From Nocardia australiensis (lineage in GTDB: Bacteria > Actinomycetota > Actinomycetes > Mycobacteriales > Mycobacteriaceae): a DNA stretch of 64,000 nucleotides. Position numbers and translations under genes: made by a program. This document shows positions 28,993 through 40,236 of this stretch, piece by piece. The stretch covers positions 1,984,001 through 2,048,000 of the forward strand of contig NZ_JAJFZM010000001.1 of NCBI RefSeq assembly GCF_020733705.1, written 5' to 3'. Each line of letters begins with the position of its first letter. The first letter of the stretch is position 1. The notes below the pieces were generated by a model that searched no databases, was not told the origin of the DNA, and saw only the letters and a program-made list of their open reading frames with translations.

Positions 28993-29474
28993 CGAAAGTA
29001 GCGGCGTGCGGACGGCGCGTACATCGCGGGGATGGCGACGAGGACCGCGATAACATGCCCGGTTCGGAAGGTTCCGGTGAGCGCGGCGGTGACCGTCAGA
29101 TTCTCGAAGAGGTCACCGATTGCCTTGGCGGACAACGTCGCTGCCAGCGGTTCGATGATCAATGAGGCCAGCCCGACCACCCCGATGCCGAAGGTGAGAA
29201 TGATGCGGGCCCAGCGCGCGCCGCGCAACATTCGGCAGGCGACGGCGAGAACGACCAGGTAGATAGTGCCCCGGATGGCAAGGCCGGTCGCGAGGGAGCC
29301 CACTGCGGCATTCGGTTCGTCGAGTCGCACGGTGACATAGGTGAGCGCCTCGCCGGCACCGCACAGCAGCGCGACGACGAGTGCGGTGAATGCCACCGAT
29401 ACCGAGCGGGGTTGCTGTCGAGGATGTTCGGTGCGCAGCTGTGCTGGCCACACGGAAAAGGCAGTGCCGGTCAT
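28956..29474 (-). CDS. four-helix membrane protein of unknown function
   Basis: A 172-residue protein with four predicted transmembrane helices (about residues 25-47, 62-85, 90-112 and 128-150) and a basic cytoplasmic N-terminus. I do not recognise a named family. The stop codon lies inside the duplicated terminator structure, where the upstream copy of the repeat supplies a second candidate stop region. It is followed in the same direction by nothing; the neighbouring cbtA gene lies 36 nt upstream on the same strand and could be co-transcribed with it. Confidence 0.7.
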   Translation of the reverse strand: MTGTAFSVWPAQLRTEHPRQQPRSVSVAFTALVVALLCGAGEALTYVTVRLDEPNAAVGSLATGLAIRGTIYLVVLAVACRMLRGARWARIILTFGIGVVGLASLIIEPLAATLSAKAIGDLFENLTVTAALTGTFRTGHVIAVLVAIPAMYAPSARRYFRATIPAHRAAPE

Positions 29475-29510
29475 GGAACCGACACTGCCCTGGGGTTTCC
29501 GAACGCCGAA

Positions 29511-30299
29511 TCAGTCCGAGGTAGCGACCCGCCCTCGTACCGGAGTGCTAGTCCGCGTTGCGAATTCGGTCAGCGCCGCGAATCCGAGGCCGAGGCAGAC
29601 CCACAGCGTGGTCGATTCGGCCAGCGATGCTGCCCGGAACTGCCACAGCAGGGTTGCCGGGAAGTCCGCGCTCACCTCGTTCACGCCGGGCAGCAGGATG
29701 TAGCCGAACCCCGCGACCAGCACGAAAGCCGCCACGCCCGCGATCAGCCGGACAGTATCGAGCTGTGCGGCAAGCCTTTTGTAGACAAAAACACCGATGG
29801 CCACGGCCGCGAGGCCGAGCAGTACCGAGGCCAACCACAACAGGGTGCGCTGATTGATCGTGTCCGGATCGCCGACCGCGGGTGGATTCGCCGGGTACTT
29901 GAAGAACGGCACCGCGACTAGGGCCGCCCAGCCGCCGATCGCCAGTCCGATCGCGAATTTCGGCCCGGCCAGCATGGTGTACCGACGGGTGAAATGCGCG
30001 ACCGACGCGAAGATCGCGCCGAACGCCAAACCGGCGAGGCCGAGCGCGAGGAATTGCCCCGCCCTCTGACCGTTCCGGCTGACCAGCGGTTCTTTTGCGT
30101 CACCGTGCGAATGCCCGGATCCCGCTTCGGCACCGTGCTCGGTGTGTTCGGATGCGGAATGCGCTTCTTCGATGGCAATTGCGGCGTCCACCTTGGGCTC
30201 GCCGACGAAATAGCCCACCGTAGCGGCCAGCAGACCGGCGATGAGGCCGGCCAGCAGGCCGCGTAACAGTAGGATCTTCAGCGTTCCGATCAGTGGCAC
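29511..30299 (-). CDS. cbtA: CbtA family cobalt transporter subunit
   Basis: A 262-residue integral membrane protein with about six transmembrane helices and a His-rich loop (HSASEHTEHGAEAGSGHSHG, residues about 46-65) that is likely to bind metal. CbtA together with CbtB is a cobalt uptake system found near B12 genes and under B12 control. It overlaps cbtB by 10 nt, and a cobalamin riboswitch precedes cbtB, which fits cobalt import being shut down when B12 is sufficient. Confidence 0.9.
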   Translation of the reverse strand: MPLIGTLKILLLRGLLAGLIAGLLAATVGYFVGEPKVDAAIAIEEAHSASEHTEHGAEAGSGHSHGDAKEPLVSRNGQRAGQFLALGLAGLAFGAIFASVAHFTRRYTMLAGPKFAIGLAIGGWAALVAVPFFKYPANPPAVGDPDTINQRTLLWLASVLLGLAAVAIGVFVYKRLAAQLDTVRLIAGVAAFVLVAGFGYILLPGVNEVSADFPATLLWQFRAASLAESTTLWVCLGLGFAALTEFATRTSTPVRGRVATSD

Positions 30300-30484
30300 G
30301 GGACACTCAGCAGGTGGCGTCCGTCGTGCATCAGCTCATGCAGGTACATCCCGCTACGCGAGATAACGCCCTGGTCGAAGCCGACCAGGTACAGCGTGAG
30401 CAATGCGAGAAGAACGACACCGACTGCGATGAGCACGGTTGCCAATGAGTCGGTTGCCCGGCTCGGTGAATGCGCGATGGCCAT
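30290..30484 (-). CDS. cbtB: CbtB domain protein, cobalt transporter small subunit
   Basis: A 64-residue protein with one transmembrane helix (about residues 16-38) and the CbtB C-terminal metal motif MHDGRHLLSVPCH. The ATG at 30484 is preceded by AGGAGG on the minus strand (complement of 30491-30496), which decides the start; the longer upstream frame runs into the riboswitch. It is the first gene of the cbtB-cbtA operon. Confidence 0.92.
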   Translation of the reverse strand: MAIAHSPSRATDSLATVLIAVGVVLLALLTLYLVGFDQGVISRSGMYLHELMHDGRHLLSVPCH

Positions 30485-30527
30485 TGGAATCCTCCTAGGG
30501 ATGCGCGTCCCGTCGAGTGGTCGATGC

Positions 30528-30668
30528 GACGGTGCCGGTGTCTGGCTTTCCGGCACCAGGACTCGAATCGAACCCTTCTGGGTAGGGAACTCATCCTGAT
30601 GCTCGGAATACAGTGGCGCGACCGCTCCGGATTCACACCGGAATTACCGCGTCACCATCGCGTTTTGT
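30528..30668 (-). promoter_or_regulatory. cobalamin riboswitch
   Basis: Read on the minus strand, this leader contains the hallmark elements in order: GCGGTAATTCCGGTGTGAAT, a GGAGCGGTCGCGCCACTG segment, a GGGTTCGAT linker with AGTCCTGGTGCCGG, and the B12 box AAGCCAGACACCGGC pairing back through GGTGCCGG/CCGGCACC (30531-30538 with 30550-30557). It ends about 45 nt before cbtB. It should bind adenosyl- or methylcobalamin and reduce expression of the cobalt importer; the ribosome site AGGAGG downstream may be the controlled element. Confidence 0.88.
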
Positions 30669-30906
30669 CATTCGAACTGTGACATCCGTATGCGCTTGCC
30701 GTCAATAGCTCAAATCTTTACCCAGTCGCGCCGCGCGCTCGGGTCGATGCACGGCGGATCTGCCGGGCGATCAGGAACAAGTGGGACCGTCACGCGCGAC
30801 GGCCATCTTGTTCCACCAGGTGAGCACGGGCGCGACCACCGCGCCCGCGCCGTATGCCGCGCAGAGCAGGCGATCGGCGCGGGTCAGCGAATGCGGTGCC
30901 GAATCG

Positions 30907-31221
30907 TCAGGAGGCGGACTTCGCGGCGACGTCGAGGACGACCTCGAACTCGAGCAGCGAAGCCCCGGTCGCGACCGGCTTGGCCCGTTCGCCCGAATGC
31001 GCTTCGCGCGCGGGCCCGTCCCGCCACTGCGCGAAGGACTCTTCCGAATCCCATTGGGTGACAACGAAATACCGGTTGTCACCGGCCACCGGGCGGAGCA
31101 ACTGGAAGCCGAGGAACCCCGGCGAGCCCTCGACCGCGTGCGCACGGTGGGCGAACCGCTTCTCCAGTTCGGGCCCCGCGCCCTCGGGAACCTCGATCGC
31201 ATTGATCTTCACAACAGCCAT
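30907..31221 (-). CDS. mhuD: haem-degrading monooxygenase MhuD
   Basis: A 104-residue antibiotic-biosynthesis-monooxygenase fold protein that closely follows mycobacterial MhuD. The residues required for haem ruffling and cleavage are all conserved: Asn7 (VVKINAIEV), Trp66 (AQWRDG) and His75 (EAHSG). It breaks down haem to free iron, giving mycobilin-type products in mycobacteria. It is divergent from an alpha/beta hydrolase, just as Rv3592 is beside Rv3591c. The 240 nt between it and the riboswitch contain no supportable gene. Confidence 0.93.
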   Translation of the reverse strand: MAVVKINAIEVPEGAGPELEKRFAHRAHAVEGSPGFLGFQLLRPVAGDNRYFVVTQWDSEESFAQWRDGPAREAHSGERAKPVATGASLLEFEVVLDVAAKSAS

Positions 31222-31315
31222 GGGACCGACAATACGTCTGTCGATAGCAAACGCCTACGGCGAGCGGCGGGGGGCCGCGAACACCCGGCGGTGTCGGCGC
31301 TGCAAAATCGACAGG

Positions 31316-32062
31316 GTGTTACACGACGAGGGTGGGGCAGGGGTGCCGATCCTGCTGCTACATGGATTGATGGGGAGCGCGCGCACCTGGGGTGATCAGG
31401 TGGCGTGGCTGCGCGGGTATGGGCACGTGTACACCTTCGATGCGGCCGGGCACGGCCGTGCGGCGCCCGCGGAGTTGACCACCGAGGCATTCGTCGCGGA
31501 CCTGGCCGCCGCGACAGCGCCGATCACCGAGCCCATGGTGGTGATCGGACATTCCATGGGCGGGCTGCACGGCTGGGTCTTCGCCGCGCAGTACCCGCGG
31601 CGAGTGCGGGCGCTGGTCGTGGAGGACATCGCTCCAGATTTCACCGGACGTACCGCGCAGCACTGGGCGGCCATGATCGACGCCTGGCCGCAGCCATTTC
31701 CGGATGAACGCGCGGTGCTCGACTTCTTCGGCCCGGTGGCCGGACGGTATTTCCTGAATTCGTTCGAGCATGGGCCCGACGGCTACCGGCTGCACGGATC
31801 GGTCGCCACCTTCCGCGATATCTCCGAGGAGTGGGGCACCCGCGATTTCTGGGCCCAATGGCGCGCGGTGCGGGCGCCGGTGCTGCTGATCGAGGGCGAA
31901 TTCACGATTACTCCGGAGGGGCAGATGCGGCAGATGGCAGCCGAGCACGCCGACGCCGACTACGTGCGCATACCCGATTCCGGTCATCTCGTGCACGATG
32001 ACCAGCCTGCGCGTTATCGCGCCGAGGTCGAGCGATTTCTGCGCCGGGTGCTCGGACGGTAG
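31316..32062 (+). CDS. alpha/beta hydrolase
   Basis: A 248-residue alpha/beta hydrolase. The oxyanion region is LLLHGLMGSARTW, the nucleophile elbow GHSMGG holds the catalytic Ser, the acid is in LLIEGEFTIT, and the catalytic His is in DSGHLVHDDQP. It has no signal peptide, so it is cytosolic. It is the positional counterpart of Rv3591c in M. tuberculosis. GTG 31316 has CGACAGG just upstream. The substrate is unknown. Confidence 0.9.
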   Translation: MLHDEGGAGVPILLLHGLMGSARTWGDQVAWLRGYGHVYTFDAAGHGRAAPAELTTEAFVADLAAATAPITEPMVVIGHSMGGLHGWVFAAQYPRRVRALVVEDIAPDFTGRTAQHWAAMIDAWPQPFPDERAVLDFFGPVAGRYFLNSFEHGPDGYRLHGSVATFRDISEEWGTRDFWAQWRAVRAPVLLIEGEFTITPEGQMRQMAAEHADADYVRIPDSGHLVHDDQPARYRAEVERFLRRVLGR

Positions 32063-32065
32063 CGG

Positions 32066-32974
32066 CTACCCCTCGGGTTGGCCACCCTCGCCTGCCAGCG
32101 CGAACAGACCGTCCGCAGTCTGCTCGATCAGCCCGTCGATCAGCAGTGAATCCAGGGCGCGATCGCGCTGTCCCGGGTCGCGAGTCCAGGCGATATCCAG
32201 CCGGATCCGTTCGACCGGTCCACTGGCGTCGCGCAGTACGTCCAGTAGCCTGCCGCGGGCTTGGCGGTCAGTGCCTTCGTATTTCTGCGTGCGCTTGACT
32301 ACCTCGGATACCGGCCTGCCCGCCGCGACCCACGCACATTTCGGCAGTGGGCAGCGCGCGCAGTCGGGCGTGCGTGCGGTGCACACCGTTGCGCCGAGTT
32401 CCATCAGCGCCGCGGAAAACATCGCGGCCCGGTCGATCTGCCGTGGCAGCAGCGCCTCGGTCTCCGGTAGATCGCGCGATGACGGATTCCCCGCCTCGGC
32501 GCGTCCATGCACCGCGCGAGCTACCACCCGGCGAACGTTGGTGTCCACCACCGGAACTCGTTGACCGTAGGCGAAGCAGGCGACCGCACGCGCTGTGTAC
32601 GCGCCGACGCCGGGCAGTCCGAGCAGCACCTCGACATCGGCGGGGACCTCGTCGTCGTGCTGTTCGGCGAGCACTCTGGCGCATTCGTGCAGCCGCAGCG
32701 CCCGGCGCGGATAACCGAGTTTGCCCCACGCGCGCAGTACCTCGGCCTGCGAGGAGGTCGCCATGGCAGACGGCACCGGCCACCGGGCGACCCATTCCCG
32801 CCAGATCGGTTCGACCCGCACCACCGGTGTCTGCTGCAGCATGATCTCGCTCATCAGGATCTGCCAGGCAGACACTTCAGCGCGGCGCCAGGGCAGATCA
32901 CGCGCGGTCTCCTGGTACCACCGCAGCAATGCCTCAGCATCCACGCGGTTTACTGCCACTCCGTCCGTTCGCAC
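32066..32974 (-). CDS. mutY: A/G-specific adenine glycosylase MutY
   Basis: A 302-residue DNA repair glycosylase that removes adenine mispaired with 8-oxoguanine. It shows SEIMLQQTPV with the catalytic Glu, the helix-hairpin-helix LLGLPGVGAYTARAV, the catalytic Asp in VPVVDTNVRRV, and four Cys ligands of a [4Fe-4S] cluster (CTARTPDCARCPLPKC). The C-terminal part is short and winged-helix-like, as in mycobacterial MutY, without a full NUDIX-like domain. GTG 32974 gives the expected 20-residue lead into LLRWYQ; other GTGs at 32959 and 32944 are possible. It is convergent with the hydrolase. Confidence 0.93.
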   Translation of the reverse strand: MRTDGVAVNRVDAEALLRWYQETARDLPWRRAEVSAWQILMSEIMLQQTPVVRVEPIWREWVARWPVPSAMATSSQAEVLRAWGKLGYPRRALRLHECARVLAEQHDDEVPADVEVLLGLPGVGAYTARAVACFAYGQRVPVVDTNVRRVVARAVHGRAEAGNPSSRDLPETEALLPRQIDRAAMFSAALMELGATVCTARTPDCARCPLPKCAWVAAGRPVSEVVKRTQKYEGTDRQARGRLLDVLRDASGPVERIRLDIAWTRDPGQRDRALDSLLIDGLIEQTADGLFALAGEGGQPEG

Positions 32975-33111
32975 CTGGCCCGCACCCTCGTGCGCTGCGC
33001 TTGGCTTCGGCACCGCCTCACCGTTCCTCGTGTATTTCGGCCCGTCAATATTTGCCGACTCGTAACGAGCCGGACTCGCTGGTAGCCATTGGTGCATGCA
33101 CAATGGACGGT

Positions 33112-33735
33112 ATGCCTGATTCCAACCCGGTCAGTGCTTGGAAATCCCTTCGCGAGGGAAACGAGCGCTTTGTCAATGGCAACCTGCTGCATCCTAGCCA
33201 AGGGGCTATCGACCGGGCCAAACTCGTCAGCGGCCAGCAACCCTCGGCGATCCTGTTCGGTTGCGGTGACTCGCGCGTCGCCGCCGAACTCATCTTCGAT
33301 CAGGGTCTCGGCGATATGTTTGTGGTGCGCACCGCCGGTCACGTAGTGGACAGCTCGGTGCTCGGCTCGATCGAATACGGCGTGCAGGTGCTGGACGTGC
33401 CGCTGATCGTGGTGCTCGGACATGACAGCTGCGGTGCGGTCGGTGCGACGATCGCCGCGCTCGATGGAGGCGAGGTGCCAGGTGGGTTCATTCGCAGCGT
33501 CGTCGAGCGGGTCACGCCGTCGATCTTGATCGGCCGCCGGGAGGGGTTGTCGACGATCGACGAGCTCGAGGCGAGGCACGTGGTGGAAACGAGCAAGCTG
33601 CTGATGCAGCGGTCCATGATCATCTCCCAGCGCGTCGCGACGGGAGGGTGCGCGATCGCTTGTGTCACATACAAACTCGCCGACGGCAAGGTCAAATTGC
33701 AGCGGGTCGTCGGCAATATCGGGGAGCTCGCCTGA
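33112..33735 (+). CDS. canB: beta-carbonic anhydrase
   Basis: A 207-residue beta-class carbonic anhydrase interconverting CO2 and bicarbonate. The zinc ligands are Cys in FGCGDSRV with its Asp-Arg dyad, and His and Cys in LGHDSCGAV. The sequence parallels M. tuberculosis Rv3588c (CanB) and lies in the same place next to mutY. An in-frame ATG at 33103 would add three residues; 33112 gives the conserved MPDSNPVSAW start. Confidence 0.93.
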   Translation: MPDSNPVSAWKSLREGNERFVNGNLLHPSQGAIDRAKLVSGQQPSAILFGCGDSRVAAELIFDQGLGDMFVVRTAGHVVDSSVLGSIEYGVQVLDVPLIVVLGHDSCGAVGATIAALDGGEVPGGFIRSVVERVTPSILIGRREGLSTIDELEARHVVETSKLLMQRSMIISQRVATGGCAIACVTYKLADGKVKLQRVVGNIGELA

Positions 33736-33857
33736 CTCGGAAGAGGAACTGTTTTCCCAGCGTGCGGGCCGAAATTTGGTTGCCACGATCGCGTTTTCCA
33801 GCCCGACACGCCGGGGTCCTGAGTCGCTGCGCTCGATCGTGCGCTTACCGTTGAGGC

Positions 33858-34523
33858 GTGCTGGAACCGAATGGACCGCTGCCTCCGGAGATCTATTGGC
33901 GTCGACGCGTTCTCGCCATCGGAATCCTGGTGGTGGCGCTCGCGCTGGCGATCTGGTTGGTAGTTATGTTCGCGCGCGGTGGTAAGTCCCCCGCGGACAC
34001 GTCGGCGGCGACTTCGACGTCGGCGCCGACGGCAGCCGGCACGTCCTCGGTTAAGCCGTCGACCAGTGCGGAATCGAGCGCGCCGAAGCCCTCCGACGGT
34101 GCCGACGTGAGTGGTGCTCCGGTCGCGCAGGAGCAGTGTCCGGATCAGTCGCTCGCCGTGCGGGTCACCGTCGAACAGCCCACCTATAAAACCGGCGAGC
34201 AGCCGGTCTTCGGCATTGTGATCACGAATATCTCCTCGGCGGCGTGCTCGCGCGATGTGGGTTCCGGCCTTCAGCAGGTTTCCGTGCTCACCCTCGACGG
34301 TCAGCGCAGGCTGTGGTCGAGCACCGATTGCTACCCGGACGGCCAGCCCGATGTGCGCACTCTCAACCGCGGTGAGCAGGCGGCGTTTACCGTCACCTGG
34401 TCGGGTTCGACCTCGCAGCCCAACTGTGCGGGTGATCGTGTTCCGGTGCCGCCGGGCGCGTACGCCGTTGTCGCGCAGCTCGGTTCGGTACGCAGCTCGA
34501 GCGAACCGTTCAATATCGCGTAG
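33858..34523 (+). CDS. membrane-anchored extracytoplasmic protein (Rv3587c-like)
   Basis: A 221-residue protein with a cytoplasmic N-terminus, one transmembrane helix (about residues 19-41), a Ser/Thr/Ala/Pro-rich linker (about 45-90) and an extracytoplasmic beta-rich domain with four cysteines (QCPDQ, ACSRD, DCYPD, NCAGD) likely to form disulfides. The counterpart in M. tuberculosis lies between canB and disA. TACCGT (33846-33851) ends 6 nt before the GTG start, which suggests a leaderless mRNA. The function is unknown. Confidence 0.8.
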   Translation: MLEPNGPLPPEIYWRRRVLAIGILVVALALAIWLVVMFARGGKSPADTSAATSTSAPTAAGTSSVKPSTSAESSAPKPSDGADVSGAPVAQEQCPDQSLAVRVTVEQPTYKTGEQPVFGIVITNISSAACSRDVGSGLQQVSVLTLDGQRRLWSSTDCYPDGQPDVRTLNRGEQAAFTVTWSGSTSQPNCAGDRVPVPPGAYAVVAQLGSVRSSSEPFNIA

Positions 34524-34532
34524 TCGTGGTGG

Positions 34533-35942
34533 TCAGAAGGTAGGGGCCAGTTCCGCCGCGGGTTCGTTGCGTGCCTTACGTAACTTGGCCAGTCGAATAG
34601 CCGACTTCACGTCGGTCACCTCGTGAATCTTCATACCGCTGCGCGCCCGTTCGGTTCCCGGTGGCACCAGGGCGGTCGTGAAACCGAGCCGCTCGGCCTC
34701 GGCCAGCCTGCGCGCGAGTCCGGTCACCTTGCGTACCTCACCCGCCAATCCGACCTCACCGAGGATCACCCAGCCCGGCGGAATCGCGATATCGGATTCG
34801 GCGCTCGCGATGGCGAGGGTAATCGCCAGATCGGCCGCGGGTTCCAGCAGCCGCATGCCACCCACCGTAGCGGCGTACACGTCGTGCTTGCCGACGAAGA
34901 TCCGGCCGCGACTCTGTAGCACGGCCAGGACCATGGCGACACGGTTGTAGTCGAGCCCACTGACCGCTCGGCGCGGCGACGGATTGTCCGTTTTCACGGT
35001 GAGGCCCTGGACCTCGGCTACCAGCGGTCGTTTGCCGTCCATCGCGACGGTGACCGCGGTGCCGGGCACCGAATCGGTGCGGTGGTGCAGGAACAGTCCC
35101 GATGGATCGGTGACGCAGGCGATGCCGTCGTCGTGCAGTTCGAAGCAACCCACCTCGTCGGCGCCGCCGAAGCGGTTCTTGATCCCGCGCACCATGCGCA
35201 GCGTCGAATTCTTGTCGCCCTCGAATTGCAGTACGACGTCGACCAGGTGCTCCAGTGTGCGCGGGCCGGCGATATTGCCGTCCTTGGTGACATGTCCCAC
35301 CAGCAGAACCGCGATCCCGCTCGCCTTCGCCAGTGATGTCAGCGCGGCGGCCACCGCCCGCACCTGGGTGACGCCGCCGATGGTGCCGTCCACATCGGGC
35401 GCGAGCATCGTTTGCACCGAGTCGACCACCAGCAACGACGGCCGCACCTGTTCGACGTGTCCGAGTACCACTGAAAGATCGGATTCCGCTGCGAGATACA
35501 CCCGTTCGTGCACCGCACCGGTTCGATCGGCGCGCAGCCGAACCTGTCCCGCCGACTCCTCCGCGGTGACATACAACGACTTCTCATCGCGCTGATTCGC
35601 CCAGCGGTGCGCGACCTCGAGCAGCAGTGTCGACTTGCCTACTCCCGGCTCGCCGGAGAGCAGCACGACCGACCCCGGCACGATGCCGCCACCGAGCACC
35701 CGATCGAGTTCCTCGACCCCGGTCGGCCTGGCGCGAGTCACCTGAGAATCGATCTGGGAGATCGGCGCCGCGGCCGTGCTCGGCAGCATAGCCCGCCGTC
35801 CGGCCGGTGTGCCCGGACCGCCCGCCGACCCGGCTACCTCGTCGACAGTGCCCCACGCGCCGCAGTCGGGGCACTTACCCACCCACTTGGCGACCTCATG
35901 CTTGCAGGCCGAGCATCGGAAGATCGACTTGGTCTTTGCCAC
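34533..35942 (-). CDS. radA: DNA repair protein RadA
   Basis: A 469-residue RecA-like branch-migration ATPase. The N-terminal zinc finger uses Cys10, Cys13, Cys24 and Cys27. Walker A GEPGVGKS is at 97-104, the RadA-specific KNRFG at 255-259, and a Lon-protease-like domain follows. It processes recombination intermediates. TAAGGT on the minus strand (35954-35949) is 6 nt from the GTG, so the mRNA may be leaderless. disA, normally immediately downstream in this lineage, is absent: only 9 nt separate the radA stop from the next, convergent stop. Confidence 0.96.
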   Translation of the reverse strand: MAKTKSIFRCSACKHEVAKWVGKCPDCGAWGTVDEVAGSAGGPGTPAGRRAMLPSTAAAPISQIDSQVTRARPTGVEELDRVLGGGIVPGSVVLLSGEPGVGKSTLLLEVAHRWANQRDEKSLYVTAEESAGQVRLRADRTGAVHERVYLAAESDLSVVLGHVEQVRPSLLVVDSVQTMLAPDVDGTIGGVTQVRAVAAALTSLAKASGIAVLLVGHVTKDGNIAGPRTLEHLVDVVLQFEGDKNSTLRMVRGIKNRFGGADEVGCFELHDDGIACVTDPSGLFLHHRTDSVPGTAVTVAMDGKRPLVAEVQGLTVKTDNPSPRRAVSGLDYNRVAMVLAVLQSRGRIFVGKHDVYAATVGGMRLLEPAADLAITLAIASAESDIAIPPGWVILGEVGLAGEVRKVTGLARRLAEAERLGFTTALVPPGTERARSGMKIHEVTDVKSAIRLAKLRKARNEPAAELAPTF

Positions 35943-36054
35943 AGGCGCACCTTACGTACCGCATCCGACAACCTGCCGTGCCCAAAAGAACACGGCTGCC
36001 GCGCCGATGCGCGGCAGCCGTGTCGACCCCGCGCTGCGGCGGAGCGGCAAGCGA

Positions 36055-36726
36055 TCAGTGCCCGCCCTTGGCGGGCTCGGCGGGGCCGGACAGGTCCGAC
36101 TCGTGCCGCTCGGTCGATCCGGCATCGACCGGAACATGGACCTGCACGGTGCCGTTCTGCTTGAAATTGAACGAAACGGTATAGGTGAGGCCGGGGGTGA
36201 TGTCCTCGGTCAGGCCGGTGATCTCGATGGTCGCCGCCTTTGCCGCCGGATCGGTGGCCGGCTTGTCAGTGGGCTGCTGGGCGTGCGCCCCGGACGTCGG
36301 CGTGGCCGAGGTCGTCTCGGCCGCGCGCTCGGTCGAGCTGGCCACGACGGTCTGCTGTGGCCTCAGGATGAACGCCGAGTCACCCGGCGGCGGGGTGATT
36401 TTCACGGTGCCGAGATCGGTGGTGACGCTGGTGAGTTCGTCCTGGACCGACTCGCTGTTGTTGATGATCGACAACGCTATGAGCGCACTGCCGCCCTTGG
36501 TGTTGGTGTAGCCCTCGCCGGGGAAGACGATGTGCAGGTTGCGCAGCGAGATCGTGTTGACGTCCGCGTGGTTGCCGTTCACCGCGGCAACCTGGTCCGC
36601 GGTCTGCGAGACCTGGCCCGCGCTACAGCCGGACAGTACGAGCGCCGCGCCTGCTGCGAGCGCGGCAACCGTCACCATGCGACGTCGCGGCCCCTTCGAG
36701 GCGGTCACAGCTTTCAGGGCAGTCAC
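36055..36726 (-). CDS. LpqE-like lipoprotein
   Basis: A 223-residue secreted lipoprotein. The signal peptide (basic start, hydrophobic core AALAAGAALV) ends in the lipobox LSGC, so it is anchored to the outer face of the membrane. The mature part is a beta-rich domain with a Ser/Thr/Ala/Pro linker and an acidic C-terminus. I choose GTG 36726 because GGAGGG lies 7 nt before it; the ATG at 36741 would place that ribosome site inside the coding sequence. It matches lpqE by position (divergent from carD, upstream of radA). The function is unknown. Confidence 0.82.
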   Translation of the reverse strand: MTALKAVTASKGPRRRMVTVAALAAGAALVLSGCSAGQVSQTADQVAAVNGNHADVNTISLRNLHIVFPGEGYTNTKGGSALIALSIINNSESVQDELTSVTTDLGTVKITPPPGDSAFILRPQQTVVASSTERAAETTSATPTSGAHAQQPTDKPATDPAAKAATIEITGLTEDITPGLTYTVSFNFKQNGTVQVHVPVDAGSTERHESDLSGPAEPAKGGH

Positions 36727-37556
<830 letters not shown>

Positions 37557-37559
37557 GGC

Positions 37560-38273
37560 ATGAATGTTGTGAGCAACGACGGTTCTGTCGTTGCATTGGT
37601 ACCTGCCGCCGGTCGTGGCGTCCGTCTTGGTGAGTCGACACCGAAGGCGTTCGTCGCGGTCGGCGGTACACCTATGGTCCGGCTTGCCGTCGACGGTCTG
37701 ATCGCCTCCGGGGCGGTCGACCGGGTCATCGTGATGGTTCCCGCCGAATTCGTGGACAGCGCCGTTGCCCTGCTGCCGCCCTCGGATTCGGTTCGGGTGG
37801 TGGTCGGCGGCGCCGAGCGCGTCGATTCGGTGCGCGTCGGCATCGCGGCCGCTCCCGACGCTGGTTATTTCCTCGTACACGACGCCGCCCGCGCGTTGAC
37901 GCCGCCCGCGCTGATCGCCCGGGTCGCTGCCGAACTGAGGGCCGGGAAGCCCGCAGTCGTACCCGCCCTGCCGGTTGTCGACACCATCAAGTCGGTCGAC
38001 GCGCTCGGCGGCGTGACCGGTACCCCGGACCGCGCGGGACTGCGGGCCATTCAGACACCGCAGGGTTTCGCGGCCGGGCTGCTTCGCGACGCGTACGTGG
38101 CCGAGGGCGTCGCGGCCACCGACGACGCGGGGCTCGTCGAATTGCTCGGCACCCGGGTGCACACCATCCCCGGAGATCCATTGGCTTTCAAAATCACCAC
38201 GCCACTCGATCTGCTGCTCGCGCACGCGGTACTCGACGGCGCGGACATTCGACGGGCGGTTGGCAGGACATGA
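37560..38273 (+). CDS. ispD: 2-C-methyl-D-erythritol 4-phosphate cytidylyltransferase IspD
   Basis: A 237-residue nucleotidyltransferase of the non-mevalonate isoprenoid pathway. The CTP-binding glycine-rich loop is [27 protein letters not shown] and the C-terminal [13 protein letters not shown] motif are also typical. It starts 3 nt after carD and overlaps ispF by 4 nt (ATGA). Products feed menaquinone, carotenoid and cell-wall polyprenol synthesis. Confidence 0.96.
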   Translation: MNVVSNDGSVVALVPAAGRGVRLGESTPKAFVAVGGTPMVRLAVDGLIASGAVDRVIVMVPAEFVDSAVALLPPSDSVRVVVGGAERVDSVRVGIAAAPDAGYFLVHDAARALTPPALIARVAAELRAGKPAVVPALPVVDTIKSVDALGGVTGTPDRAGLRAIQTPQGFAAGLLRDAYVAEGVAATDDAGLVELLGTRVHTIPGDPLAFKITTPLDLLLAHAVLDGADIRRAVGRT

Positions 38274-38743
38274 CCATGCGCGTGGGGATCGGCAGCGACG
38301 TGCATCCGATCGAACCCGGCCGCCCGTGCTGGATGGCAGGGCTGCTCTTCGACGGCGCCGACGGCTGCGCCGGACACTCCGACGGCGATGTCGCGGCACA
38401 CGCGCTATGTGACGCATTGCTCTCGGCGGCTGGCCTCGGCGATGTCGGCGCGGTATTCGGTACCGGCAGACCGGAATGGGAAGGCGTATCCGGCGCCGCC
38501 ATGCTCAAAGAGGTGCGCAGGCTGCTCGACGCGGCGGGCTTCGATGTGGTGAATGCGGCAGTGCAGGTCATCGGCAACAAACCGAAGATCGGACCACGCC
38601 GAACAGAGGCGCAGGAGGTGCTCGGCGAGCTGCTCGGGGCCCCGATTTCGGTGTCAGGAACCACCACCGACGGACTCGGACTCACCGGTCGCGGTGAGGG
38701 GGTCGCGGCGGTGGCTACCGCGTTACTGACGGCTCGGGTATAG
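38270..38743 (+). CDS. ispF: 2-C-methyl-D-erythritol 2,4-cyclodiphosphate synthase IspF
   Basis: A 157-residue trimeric enzyme acting two steps after IspD. The metal site is in GIGSDVHPI (Asp-x-His) with a further His in [13 protein letters not shown], and the C-terminal [19 protein letters not shown] motif ([16 protein letters not shown]) is present. The start overlaps the ispD stop. A 65-nt gap follows before cysS. Confidence 0.96.
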   Translation: MTMRVGIGSDVHPIEPGRPCWMAGLLFDGADGCAGHSDGDVAAHALCDALLSAAGLGDVGAVFGTGRPEWEGVSGAAMLKEVRRLLDAAGFDVVNAAVQVIGNKPKIGPRRTEAQEVLGELLGAPISVSGTTTDGLGLTGRGEGVAAVATALLTARV

Positions 38744-38808
38744 CATCCGGCCCGCCGGACCCGAGCCGGGCCATGAACCAGCAGGTCGACCCGCTAGTAT
38801 CGACGGTC

Positions 38809-40235
<1,427 letters not shown>

Positions 40236-40236
<1 letters not shown>

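Noticed and set aside
30771..30906. Minus-strand frame ending in a short hydrophobic peptide (AAYGAGAVVAPVLTWWNKMA)
   Set aside because: It looks like a membrane helix, but the frame has no start codon outside mhuD and its N-terminal part is an Arg/Ser shadow of mhuD. A tiny real protein cannot be excluded.
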